DNA of 64,000 bases, from positions 37,704,943-37,768,942 of the forward strand of contig OX388347.1 in assembly GCA_947579665.1 (NCBI GenBank). The letters run 5' to 3'. Positions 50,212 to 62,994 of the stretch are shown piece after piece (within the stretch, counting starts at the first letter, position 1; each line of letters begins with the position of its first letter). Source of the stretch: Sympetrum striolatum. Lineage: Eukaryota; Arthropoda; Insecta; Odonata; Libellulidae. The notes beneath the pieces are model-generated. The model had not been told where the DNA came from. It worked only from the letters and a program-made list of their open reading frames with translations, and did no database searches. Both the position numbers and the translations under genes were made by a program.

Positions 50212-53200
50212 ATGATGTCCTCTCGTCGACTTCTAAAGTTCTCTATTTATGCGGGTGTTTCGGTGGGAGGATTAACTTTAGCAGTTAATAAGTTTGGTGA
50301 CCCAGACTCTATTGGGATTGTTCGTTTCGGCAGAGCTGCAACAACCGTAAGTCTACAATTTCATGTTATTTACTTTCTGCATTTCTCAGTCAATGAAAAC
50401 CTAAAATTGCAATGAATACGATTCCGAGATGTGTACTTCTCTTGATATTTACATCTGAAAAAATCAGGTACTGGACATAGCTCGATTATATAAAAGAACA
50501 CTATATGCAAAGAAGTATGATGTAGAATCAGTCGAGTACAAGGAACTTCGCTCGAAGGTAATTTAAAACATTTTCTGCAGACAATATTCATGTTATAAAT
50601 AGAATAGTATAAGTATGATATACTCTTTCTCGTCTTAAACCAGCTCCAATTTAAGAATTCCCCTGTCTTTGTTGTCAGTTAAATTATTTACTTGTTATCT
50701 TGGACGGGATTAGTTCATTAGTAAATGCTTTTCTCCATGTTTTGATTGTGCAGGTTCATACTCAAGGAGCACAAAAATTACTAGCACTTTGTCGGAAAAA
50801 TGGAGGCATGTTTGTGAAGGTAGGACAACATGTGGGAGCCTTGGACTACCTACTGCCTGCTGAATATGTTGAATGTATGAAAGTTTTGCACAGCAAAGCG
50901 CCAGAATCTAGCTTGAAAGACATTCTAAAAGTGGTCAAGAAGGAACTTGGAAGAGAAGTAAGTGTTTCATGTTAGAAAATAACACCAAATATGCTCTTAA
51001 ACTTCATGTAAGAGTAAACGATGAGATAGTTTATTCTCTTTGTGGTCATGTAGAGGGATATGTTTTCTTTATCACACAATTTAAGATAAGATCTCAAGCT
51101 ATAATCATGTCATATGTATCTTGTTAATAATACTAACTGATCTACAAAGTGTTTTTAAAAAATACTTAAAGGAAGATTTTCAGAAGATTAAGTTGAGTAA
51201 GCCCTCAACATGGTTATCACATGTCTGTAAGATAAATATTCCAGTGTAACTATTGTAGTGATAAATCTGTCAAAAAGGCATATTTACGCTTGATGTTGAT
51301 TTACTGTAGTTACCTATGAAGTCAGATTTTGAATTGAATCTATTTAACTACTATTGTTGAAAATCCACAAAAGTGGTGATCATAACTGCAATTAAGTTCA
51401 ATGATTCTTAAGGATTAAACTGGAAGAAACATTTTGTTGGTGAAATGTCAATCCCTCTCAATCTTTTAAATTTTCATCGATGTATATGCCTGATTATGTG
51501 ATATAAATTTAGCTGTCCTACCATCAGTAATATCTTTCATGATTATTCATTCATTTTAAACTATACAATCAAGTTTATAGCTTGCTACCCCTGTCTATGT
51601 AAGGGAATGGCAAATTGTTGGTAGAAAGCAAGAGAGGTAAGTCTAGGTCCAAGGTATTGGCTGCTATATTTGCTCATTGGGCACCAAAATCCCTTTGTGT
51701 TGCATTTTTTTGAAGATAGAATCATTGAAATTGAAATAGTATTTCTGCATGAGGGCCATTGGCATTCATCTGAACTGTAATACTATGCTAACGGTTCTTT
51801 ATTAATCTTAAGTAATTGCATGATGTTAATAAGAGTTTCTTTAACTAAAAGTCAGAACATATTTTTAATTGCTAAACCATGTTAGAATTTCTAGTTTTTA
51901 AAATTTTACTCATATTTTACGGAAATAGATTCCTTCGGAAATATATTGTTTTGAAAAATGTTTATTTGCTTTAAAATCTAATTTTCATAAAAATCCTAAT
52001 CCGTCAAAATGGATGAATTTACTTTTCCTGCTCCAAACATTCCAAATCTATTGCGCAATTGTGAAGTATAATTAATTGTGAGAATAATTATCATTTAAAG
52101 GTTAATATTTAAGTAAAGTTAATAATATAAACATCTGTTTGAGTTGCAAATCTAATCTAAATTTAAGCTGAGATGTTAATTACATCAATTTTTTGTGAAT
52201 TGATTTCTCTGATGTTGAAATATATCTTGATTGTTTGATTTTGCATTTCAGCCGGCTGATCTCTTTGATGAGTTTGATCCAAGTCCGGTTGGTGTAGCAT
52301 CTTTAGCTCAGGTGCACAGGGCTCGATTAAAATCTACTGCCGGCAGTGGCAAAGGAGAGGTGGTGGCTGTAAAGGTACAGCATCCATGCGTCCGATCTAA
52401 TGCAGATGCTGACCTTCAAACAATGGAGGTATGAGACCCATATAAAGTAGAGCCTACATACCAGTAGTGGCATTCCATATGAGGTGATCGAGGTCTCACA
52501 CCTTTGCTGATTTCTCTCTTTTGTCCCATTTAGTTAAGGCAACAATTTCAAACATCAGATCATGGTATTAGGGCATCCCATGTTGCATAATCAATCAATA
52601 TTAGTGATAACTATGACAGAAGAGTTTATCTTGATAATTATAGTTTATTGAGTGATATTGTAATAGAATTATGCCTTAAGATGGCACACTTTTATTTTTA
52701 CTTTATTCTGTGCATTATTTTCATATGAATTGAATAATACATCACAGCAAAAAATCAAGGCTACTATAGTTTCTTGAGCAGATTTTCAAATAGTTATGCC
52801 TTAAAGAGGTATATTTTTATTGTTATTTGCTTTTGTCCATTGTTTTCCTGTAAACTGAAGAATGCATAGTAGCCAAAAAAACAAGCTCACTTATTTATCA
52901 TATATGAAGAATATTTTATTATTAATTAAAATTATTAATATATTTGCGATTAAAATTCAATCCTTGTAATCTTTACCAAATGTATTATCATCACTTTTTT
53001 AAGTGCTGGAAATATTTGAGTTAATCTAATAGAGTGAAAATATTAAAAATTTTATATCATTGTTTGGTCAAATTTTTGGAGGAACCTTTCAGAAAAAGAA
53101 CAAATACAATAAATACAAATTCTATAACAGAAACCTCAGCTTATATTTCAGTAATAAACAAAGTGTATGTAAGTACATTAATGTCATAAAGCTAAATTTG

Positions 53201-56200
53201 TGGAACTATTTCATGGTTGGATGCTTAAAAAGTTATTATTTTTTAAAATCTCTTTGTGAAATAAGAGGCAATATGTATTCAGTTTTATATCTTGGTAATT
53301 CTTGCTTTTTTATAAACACTTTCTTTCCTACAGCTGCTTGTCAATATAGTCTCTTGGGTTTTTCCTGACTTCACATTCAAGTGGCTTGTTGAAGAGACTA
53401 AAAGAAACATTCCTTTAGAATTGGATTTTGCACTTGAAGGCCATAATGCAGAGAAAGCACAATCATTGTTTTCAAAGTTTCCTTGGCTGAAGGTAAGTGC
53501 TATGCAATTTTATTTGTTGACTGGCATCAATTTCTAGTTCAGTTTCTTATTTTCAATTTTTTTTATTAGTACTTAATGAATTCCCGGGTGTATATTTCTT
53601 TTTTCTTTTTGTTACATGTAATTTTTTCACTGTGTAATAGAATTCAAACTTAACTGAAATTACCATGTTAATTTATTTCTATATTTATATTAACTATGAG
53701 TAACACAATGAGTTTAATTATTGGTAACTAAACTAAGAAACTGCAGCACAAAGTTATTATGGAAAAATATTTGTTGAATTTTTCCAACAAGTATGGGAAT
53801 GGATTCAGATACTAATAGAAATTTAATGTTCAGTTCGGTTAAATTTGGTTCTTCTTAAATTGAATAATTCCTTAATACAAAGGTTTTAACAGGGTAAGAA
53901 CCTTTTAACTCAATTATATAGTTAATTATAGCATAAAAAGGAATTGTGGCCAAACAGATTCAGTAGGGATTGATTGTGAATATTTTCCTCTATATTGGCA
54001 ACATTTTGAAATGAGCTAATAGTTGTAAGATGTATGTACTTAATTGTTGCTGAGGGTATTTAAGTGGAATGATAGAACCTACGTGAATCTAAGAAGGGTG
54101 TTTACTATTTAGCTATTCTAATGATATTTAAATTCCAAGAAACATCTTTATCATTAATTAGATAAAAAGCTTCAAATTATTTAATACTTAGAATAAACAT
54201 AAAAGTTGAAATTAAATTACAATAAAAAATATTATGGCAGAAAATATATTCATCTTTTTAGTTGGTAATCTTTATCTACTATTCTTTGGAGTAATTATGC
54301 TGTGGTTTAATCTTTCATTTGTTAGAAACTGTCCTAATTTCCTCATTTAATCTGTCTCAGGTACCTAAAGTGTATTGGGAATTGTCTACTAGCCGTGTCT
54401 TAACCATGGAATATGTTGAAGGAGCTGGGCAAGTGAATGATATAGAATACATCAAAAAGGAAGGAATTGATCCATTCCTTCTCGCTTCCCGCCTTGGAAA
54501 CCTCTATTCTGAGATGATCTTCAGAAGTGGCTTTGTCCACAGTGATCCTCATCCAGGAAATATCCTTGTGCGGAAGAAAGGGAAAATCTTAGGAGATGTG
54601 GAAATAATATTGTTAGACCATGGGTTATATGCTGTAAGTAATATTACAGATTTTCCATTGGTCCTTTCTAATTTTGGAACTATTTGCTTCAAAAGAAGGT
54701 GAAAGGAAATATCAGTCACATCAATACAAAATAAATCAATCAAATTATCTCTAAACTCTATATTGTTAATTATTGGTCGCCTAGTGTCATTTCTATATTT
54801 TATAAAGGGAATCTCCAGCATTCCATATGAGTAACTGAATTTATCTTCTACCCTGCCATTTATTAGCAAGCATTCCTCCCATCTCCACCCTTCTGATACC
54901 TTTAAGAGTTACCTTATTTATTCAAAAATATCACGCCATCAATTGTAACATACACCCCAAAATTCGAGCGTCAGAAGTGTAAAATCATTTGCCTGCAAAT
55001 GTAATGCACACCTTAAGACATGTGGCCATGCCATTTGCAGGACTGTGTATGTGTTTACTATACACATATATTTATATGCGTATAACCTATATACAAAATA
55101 CAGGTAGTCATCCACACCAAAAGTACTAGAAAAGTGTGCACATTAACGAATTTAAAATAGTTCATTTAAATAGTTTAATGAGCTATCCAACTCCTTTTCA
55201 ATTAAAAACTATGAGCCAACAGTTTAGACTGTAGTTTGTGGGGGCTCTAACAGTCAAAACATTGCATAGTGGAATTGTCTATATCGCATTGGTGGAACGT
55301 TTGATGAGTTTCATGGAACCAGGGTGAACGGAGGATCTGGCCTATGTTGGATCTCTGTTCCAGGCCTTCCACACCTCGATTTTTGAGCCGAAACAGGTCC
55401 CAGAATGGTGTGTGTTATTCTTGCTTAAATGCAGTATTTATAAATTTTCTACCAGTCTGTTTGCTATCCCCATTCAGGGTTTTGATGATTGTAGTATTTT
55501 CATGTCGTTCATATTTTTTTATATTTTGGATCAGCCATAGTCTGTTATTCTCCTGGAGTAATAATTATAGGTAATTATTTTAACAAATATTAAATGTATT
55601 AAAACATAAGGTATTCAGAGATTGATGTAATTAACCTTACATTATGTTAAAAATGTTTTATTTCATAATATATCATGATGAAGAATCCTGGAATTCTTTT
55701 TGAGATCTAGCTGAAAATGTCTCAGACTTCCAATTTCTCCCGTAAAAAGTCTATATTTAAATTTAAATTAGTGGAAAAATCTCATGCTCTATAACTAATT
55801 CTAGAATATTGAACCTCAAAAACCATATTTGAAAACTTGGCAATATTTTAAACTACCTCCAACTACCCATGGTTTCCCAGTGGAAAAATGTTTGTTCACT
55901 ATAAATAAATACAATATTATGTGCTCATGTATCTTTTGATTTAAGTGATTCATCCTGGGATAAAATATTTTACATAGCTATAATTTTCTGTATAATTTCA
56001 AAACTCAGAATTTGCTAAATAGATTTTATTAGTCTTACTGTATTTGGGAAATCATTCATACCATACTTAGTATATAGTTCAAAGAAGGAATAATTGTCAT
56101 TAACAAAATATAAAATCAACTATTCCAATTTCCTGAAATTATTGAAGCATATTTCATTTCAATATCTCTCAGGGTATATATTCAATTGGATTGTATATGG

Positions 56201-59200
56201 ACTTGAAAATTAAGTTTTAGTCCATTTCAGTTAAGATTGGAGTACATATTTGTGAAAACAATGGAATGATATTCTTACGACTAATGTTGCTCCAATTCTT
56301 CCAGGATTTAACAGAAGAATTTCGTGCAAGATATTCCAGGTTGTGGTTACATATTTTAAATGGCAATCAAGCAGGAATGAAGAAAGAAGGTGTTTCCTTG
56401 GGAATAGCAGAACCTCTGTATGCATTATTTGTTTGCATGGTATCTGGGCGGACATGGGATGCCATTAACAAGGGACTTGAAACAACTAAATTCACAACAG
56501 ATGAGGTAAATTGTTCATTTATGTATTTTTTAATTTGATTTCTTCATTTCTATCATGTTGTGCGTATTTAGTCAAAAATATGAGTCATTCATGTAACTTG
56601 TATACCTTTCAAAATAGGACTTATCTAATACTCATGTTGCCAATATTTATGATTATATATTGTAATTTAACAGGATAATCTTCCAACCTTGATATTACTA
56701 GCTTAATTTTGAATCTTCTGTTGGTGTGATTTAAAAATTTTGTTTATTTTTTATAAAGTATTCCTTTGCTTGTTTCGGTCTCCAAGCTAGAGCCTGCAAA
56801 AATGTATTATGTATTGCAAACATAACATTATTGCATAAAATGTATAGTAGACCTGAATGCTAATGAATTCTATTACTTTTCCAATTATTTTTTGCGTAAG
56901 TTGAGTTTATTTGTATTGATAATATTTCCTCATGGATATGAAATTCTTTACTTATTCCTTACGAGCATTACAATGATTATTTTGGAAGATATATTTTCTA
57001 ATAGCACTTATAAATGTATTTTATCATACTTTTCTATTTCCTTATTTAAATAATGATACAGAAAAGCATAGTTGATGAGCCCTGATCTAGAATCCTCTAT
57101 TGAAATGTAGGCAATCTTAACTAAAATGCATTTTTAAATATCAGTCAATTTTTAATCATGATTATATCATGATCAGAATCAGCAGCAGTTACAGAGTAAT
57201 CTGGTGTGCTTTTATATGTAGTTACTAATCTCTCTGTAAATGTAATATGATTAATTTCTTTTTTGTCTGTTTCCTTTTTCATGTATATCTCCTATCTACA
57301 TTATAACTTTTACCCTCAATCTTCTTAAATATCATGGTGTCAAATAATTAATAATTAAAATTTTGTTTCCCCAGAAAAAAATCCTTCCCTGTTATTTCTT
57401 TTTCCAAATTCTAATTCTCCATTTCCTACCAACATCTATATTACCAGAAAACTGGATTCCATTCTCCCATGACAATAAGGTTTTTTCTCTTTGCACCCTA
57501 GTAATTTATGTTCATATTTGTTTATGCTTTATGCCTGTCTCATGCTAACTTTGAGTATTTGTGGGCATATGCGCCTAAAACATGACTTTGGCTTGGCTTT
57601 TATTTTCGTGGCATAACCACGTCACTCGGAAGCTAACGTCACTCTTGGAAGCTAACGTCACTATTGGAAGCTAACACAGCTTTTCTTACTTTTCTTTTCT
57701 AGGGCTTTTAGAACCCTTTTCAGACTACTGCTATCCCAAATGTAAGTTACCCTATTGTCATTCCTCCATAGCTCTTCAGTTTCTATTATACTTTGTAGTG
57801 TAGTGCAGCATTGTTGCGTATATATGTTACTCAGAGGTCTGTATTGGCTCTCAGAGACCCTATGCAAAAAATTGGATATGCTCTGTGCCTAATATACATT
57901 TATTTATATGGAATGGAATTAAACTGCACCTTACCATTGTCCAGCTGAAAGTGCCTATAAAAGTTGCAAAGTGGCTGTTGCAAGATGAAAACAAAATTGA
58001 TGTTAGAGACTAGACTATCTTGAGAAAGTTTTTCCTTTCCCCTGCACAGTTTCAGTATTTTGTGCTTTGTGTACTACTGTTTTCACCTTATGCAGATTCA
58101 TGTTCTAGAATACATATATCACTGTATAATAAAGGTATATCACTAAGGGCAAAGTAATAGAATAAATTTTCACTGAATGATTGATTATTTTTATTCTCTT
58201 GAAGAATACAAAATACTATAATACGAAGAATTTAAAATATAATTTAAAATTAATTTTGGGCCCTCAAGATAGGGGTTTTGTCCCAGGCAAACAGCTTTAT
58301 GCCCACTGTTTAACATACCTTTGATGATTCATGTATCCAATGCTATCTTTGCATTCTCCTACTTCCCGTTGTTTAAATGTCCTGCTTTGATAATTGTTTC
58401 TTTGACTGTTTTTTTTCTTCTAATAGTAGTTTATGGCTATGTAACTACATATTTTGGGAATTGTGATAAATACTCTTAACCCAAATACCACTGCACACAG
58501 CATATCTGAATTCAAGTCTATGCCATTACCAAATATTCCACATTGATGCATATTTGATTTTTAATTTGAGGTAGCGTGGGTAGCAACATTGTGTTTGTTG
58601 AATTTCTTCTATCAGTTGTGACAGAATGTACATTCATTTGAATTTTATGTCTATAATAATTGAATACATATCATTTTTTACATTTCAATCATAATAAAAT
58701 TCAAAAAAATAAATATTAGCAAAATTCTACACAAATAAATGAATTTGAAGACTGCTGAACATAGCCTTGTGTGACTCATTTATGCTGTATAAATCAATCA
58801 ACCATCTTGATGAATCCTCGGCTCTCTTAATGTAAAAAAGCAAAATAGCTCTAAATTCTGGAATTTCAAGGAATTGTCTCCCCTTCTAAATTACTCATTT
58901 TTATCATTCATTCTGTATGGGCCTGATAGAGCAAACTTTGATAGCCAATTAGACCCTCTTGAGAATCCTATAACTCCATCCTTCTATCTTATTGATAAGT
59001 GTCGTAAATCACTTTTGAATTACTTATTTACTCAAAAATAATGCACCAATGAATGCAATGTAAACCCCCAAAATTCGAGCATTGGAAATTAAAAAGTCAT
59101 TTGCCTGCAAATGTAATCCACACCACCATGCAGTCACACACCAATATGTGTTTTCTATGCATGTATACAATTCTATATATGCGTGTACTGTAAATATCTA

Positions 59201-62200
59201 ATAATCTTTGCCATAAGTCCTACATAAGTATGCATATTAACCAATTTAAAATCAGTCATTTAAACAGTTTGAGGGGCTAGCTTATTCCATTTCAATGTTA
59301 AACTATCGGCCAACAGTTTAGTCTTCAGGGGCTCTGACGGTCAAAACTTTGATAGCATATTGATAGAACATTTGACATGTTACATAGAAGCAGGGTATGC
59401 CAAGGATTTGGCTATAGTAGTATAGTGCTTTAATCTAGTCTGCCGTCGATTCTAATACACATCCCAATATTTTAGCCCATAAAAGACCCAAAAGGGTGTG
59501 CATTATTTTTGAGTAAATACAGTAGTTTCTCAATGTATGGGTGGTTACAGACATTAAGATATAAATATGTATGTATGTTATGATGATTATGGTAGTTAAT
59601 TAAGATCTTCCTCTTGACGTTTTCAGAAAGCGGCATTCCAGAAAGAAATTCCAAATCTTCTGCCACAGATTTCAGATGTTTTGGCCACTGTTGATAGGCA
59701 GATGCTCCTCATCCTAAAGACTAATGATCTTCTTAGAGGAATAGAATACACTCTGAAAACCCATCAAAGGTAAGTGTATTTTGAAACAATATGCCCTTTT
59801 TACCAATTTTTAAAGCTCAGAGATTTCCGTAGTTTACTGTTGGATGCTCTTGCTTCTGTTGCATTTTCAAGCAATAATTGTTTAGTTTTAAAATTATAGA
59901 GGATATATTATGGGAATTATTTCACGAACTTTTTCATCCTTTTTATTGAAAAAACTTCTGTAATTTATCAAATACCTGTAAATATAGGTTGTTAGAACTT
60001 GGACACTGGTTGTAGCAGTTGAGAATATCATCATTGGCATTTGTTTGTGGTGTAGAAAATTGCTCGTAGAAACATTTTTATACATGCTTATTTTGTTCTT
60101 TGCTCAAACAGTAGATATTGCTCACTTAATTGTTTTATTTGTTGGTGCTTCTTAAACCTAAGGATTAAACAGCTGTTGTAAATTAGAGAAATGCATCCTC
60201 ATAATTGAGTTCAAGGAAAGGATAACTATCTGTAATATTGAGTGTCAGAGTTCATTTTCCTGGGAAAGGTAAATATCAAGTACAGTAAAAGTCCATTATA
60301 ACGAGAGCTGATAAAAATCAGAAAAGTACTCGTTATAGCCAATTTCTTATTCTAAATGTCAGTCCTTTTGAATTTAAGGGCAGTTAATGCGTCAGAATGG
60401 AACTGTAGGGTTTTTAATTCATATGCAAATGCTTCAGAATGCGTAAAAGAGTACGTTTGAGTCAAAAGTATTATTTCATTGATTCATAAACCATAACCAA
60501 AGTGTTCTTCTAACATAAAATGTGGATCGTTATTGCTCAATAATTGTCGAAAGTTATAATATATCATTAGATAATCGTATTAGTTAGGATTTGGTGATGT
60601 AGCATCATAATTATACATGGCTTTCCAGTAGTGTAAGTAGTTATGAGAGTCATGCTCATTAGACATGAGTTTTTCTCCGGTGCCGGCAATTCTTCAACGC
60701 AGCTGGTGAGAGCAAAATTCCTTCTCCTCTACTCTCATATATCGTCTTCCCCCATGGCAGCTCTCATCTATACTCTCTTGTCCTCCAGGCACAAACAAAA
60801 ACCTCCCCGTTCAACTCCCACCCTTCAAAGCCATGTCACCTCTCGCTTCCGATGCGTTAATCGAGGGAACCAAGAAAAAATGTTTTTCTTGTAATGGTGC
60901 TAGTTTTTAGGAAAAACAATCGGATAAACTGTAAAAGAACGAAAGGGATTTTATTTGAAACATTGTAACAAAGCAATATTATAATTGATGGCCTCTTGCA
61001 GGTATGTACTTGCCATCTTTTAGTGAAGTTTTAGCCCAAAAATGTCGTCGTTCCAGTCAATTCTCATAAGAACTTTAATATAATTAATAAACATCTATTG
61101 GTGTAAAAACCTGATTTCTCGGTCTCACTGTACCTAAAAAATCAATAACTTAAAAAATGAATCTTGTCTGTTTAAAGTTAGTACAGTGTTTGGTGACGAA
61201 ATCTTCTACACGCTTTCAAGTCATTAAATTGTCCACTGAGGCGGTTTTAGCTGGATACAAAGATTTAAGAACCCCTAATGCTTGTGAGAGAGACTTGGTA
61301 CTATGGATTTTAAACGAATCTTCTTCCATGCTCTCGATATCCGATGATTTGCTGCTGTCATTCTTTTGCTGCTCTATTAATTGATCGTCTGTCAGCAAAC
61401 CACAAACAGCAGTTTCTGCGTCTACCACTACGAAATCATCAAAGGAGCAGTTTATGTCCAATATGCTGGACACAGTTCTCTAGCTTCTGGGCACAAACTC
61501 AGTATTACTCTCCATCACTGAACTCTCATACTAGAAACTCATTAATAGAAAACTCTCCTGACAGACTCACGTCTAATGATCGACTGATGAAGAGCAATGA
61601 CCGTTATGTGGGAAGGCCCCTAATTCATATCAAATTTATTTCTCAAGATATTTTTCATTCACACGCTTCATAACTAATGACTGTGACACGAGGGAGAGGT
61701 TACCCTGGAAATCCGAAACAGCTCTGCTTTTATCTTTTATATCTTCTCCCAATAGACGATTTGGTGCCAAGTTTTGAATGAAAACAAATTCCACAGTTGG
61801 ATAACAATAAAATGAAAACTCAATTCAAACTGCTGACTAGAGGGATCATCACTGAAAAGAAACAAGATATAAGGTGATAAGATAAAGGAGACGTGAGGGA
61901 CAGAGGGGATAGTGAAACTCGTGAGAAGTCTTTGATTACGAGATATGCTACCTGCAAGACAAATCGTTATAACGATACTTCAGAATTTGATCACTCGTTG
62001 TAATGGAAGTAACTCCCTATCCTTTTTGCTGTGGGATGGACAAAGTCCAAAGAATAACTTGCTTTAACGCAACTCTTGTTATATGCCGTACTCGTCATAA
62101 CGGACTTCTACTGTAGTCTTAATATATTCGAATTTATTGTTGCTTTGTTGGCTGATTGTTTTCATATTATATGATCATAACATTTTGGAGAAATGTTTAA

Positions 62201-62994
62201 TTTTTCTTAATAATAAATCTATGTATAAAAGTTTAGTCTAATTGTAAAGCCAGACTTTCTTATTTACCATCTAGAATCGTACAAATCAGATGATTTTAAA
62301 TTTTGCTGAAGACATAGAAGCTCGCTAAGAATAAATTGTATTTTATGCTGCTGCAATGACACTAATAGTTCTAGAATCTGTAAAGTAATGTCAAAGGAAA
62401 TATATTTGTTAATAATTTAATATAGATTATCAAGAATATTTTATTTGGTTCGTTCATTTCACATCTCTAACTTTTGCTATTTGTTATTCTTCATTATTTA
62501 AATTTTATTGGACTGCAGCCATTGTACTTATATTTACTCTGTGGATTACTCCTTAATAAAGTTACGAATTCATCACTGTTCAACCAGTGAGTGTCCTATC
62601 CTACCATTCATAAATAACCTATGTGATAATCATGCACCTTAAAAATGAGTTAAGTCTTTCCAAATCCTCAATAAATTTGTTATTTACTTTTATGAATCAC
62701 TTATGCTTTTCCCTCAGGATGGCTTCCTTCAGAGTGATGTTGGAGCTTTGCATAAAAAGTTACTATAATGAACGTCTGAATCAGAGTTATGGCTCTCTAG
62801 AAAGGATTGGAATATCTCTGGAACTGAACTGGATACTGCTTCGGCTCTATGTCTACTACGCCCTTCTTCCACTTCAGCGATTGCTTCACATGGTTCCCAG
62901 TATCAGTATAAACTCTTTACCTGTAACATCAATCCGTGTTATAGCAGAAAGAGCTGTGGAGTTTTTGCCAAAGTTAACCTCCAGTGTTTGGTAA
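50212..62994 (+). CDS. ADCK1: ADCK1-like UbiB/ABC1-family atypical kinase, nine exons
   Basis: Mitochondrial member of the ABC1/UbiB protein-kinase-like family. Exons: 50212-50346, 50468-50557, 50754-50957, 52252-52428, 53334-53492, 54361-54633, 56305-56505, 59627-59769, 62718-62994. This gives 552 codons plus stop; human ADCK1 is about 530. Motifs seen: VRFGRA near the N-terminus, KxGQ at 97-100, the Ala-rich loop VGVASLAQVH at 156-165 that replaces the normal glycine loop, AVKVQHP with Lys184, the ExD pair in LELDF at 231-233, the catalytic loop HSDPHPGN with Asp317, and DHG at 341-343. The C-terminal part has LLILKTNDLLRGIE, strongly ADCK1-like. The first seven introns are all phase 0 and the last is phase 2. 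All donors are GT and all acceptors AG. The N-terminus has a short basic and hydrophobic stretch, consistent with mitochondrial targeting. The catalytic loop has Ser where I recall Cys in human. The symbol is assigned by family resemblance. Confidence 0.93.
50958..52251 (+). other. ADCK1-like gene intron 3
   Basis: 1.3-kb AT-rich intron with no repeat that I recognise. Introns 4 (52429-53333) and 5 (53493-54360) are similar; introns 1 and 2 are short (121 and 196 bp). Confidence 0.7.
54917..55429. mobile_element. TA-flanked MITE-like element, copy 1 (ADCK1 intron 6)
   Basis: About 513 bp. It aligns along its length with 59027-59517: shared blocks include CAAAATTCGAGC, CATTTGCCTGCAAATGTAAT, GCCAACAGTTTAG and GGGGCTCT. 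The left end TTTATTCAAAAATA and right end TTCTTGCTTAAA are degraded versions of the inverted ends of copy 2. There is no coding capacity. Confidence 0.65.
57621..57675. repeat. Short tandem repeat, three copies of about 19 bp
   Basis: GTCACTCTTGGAAGCTAAC occurs three times with small differences inside intron 7 of the ADCK1-like gene. It is preceded by the related CCACGTCACT. Confidence 0.8.
59027..59517. mobile_element. TA-flanked MITE-like element, copy 2 (ADCK1 intron 7)
   Basis: The left end TTTACTCAAAAATAATGCAC is matched by its reverse complement at the right end. TA lies directly outside each end. At 491 bp with no open frame, it fits a non-autonomous DNA transposon with TA target preference (Tc1/mariner-like). 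It has the same orientation as the copy at 54917-55429, with exon 7 of the kinase gene between them. Confidence 0.75.
60283..62113. mobile_element. Pogo/Tigger-like DNA transposon remnant in the last ADCK1 intron
   Basis: Both ends match CAGTARAAGTCCRTTATRAC when read inward, and TA lies immediately outside each end (60281-60282 and 62114-62115). A CAG start, TA duplication and Tc1/mariner-scale length of 1,831 bp fit the pogo/Tigger group. A minus-strand open frame at 61216-61473 encodes an acidic region with SIESMEEDS followed by LSQALGVLKSLYP, resembling the acidic tail and terminal helix common in Tigger-type transposases. I found no intact DDE domain, so this is a decayed or internally rearranged copy. 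Confidence 0.65.

Noticed and set aside
54549..54869. 106-codon minus-strand frame
   Set aside because: Antisense shadow of ADCK1 exon 6 and its intron.
60643..60894. 83-codon plus-strand frame inside the last ADCK1 intron
   Set aside because: Lies inside the pogo/Tigger-like element; no transposase or kinase similarity.
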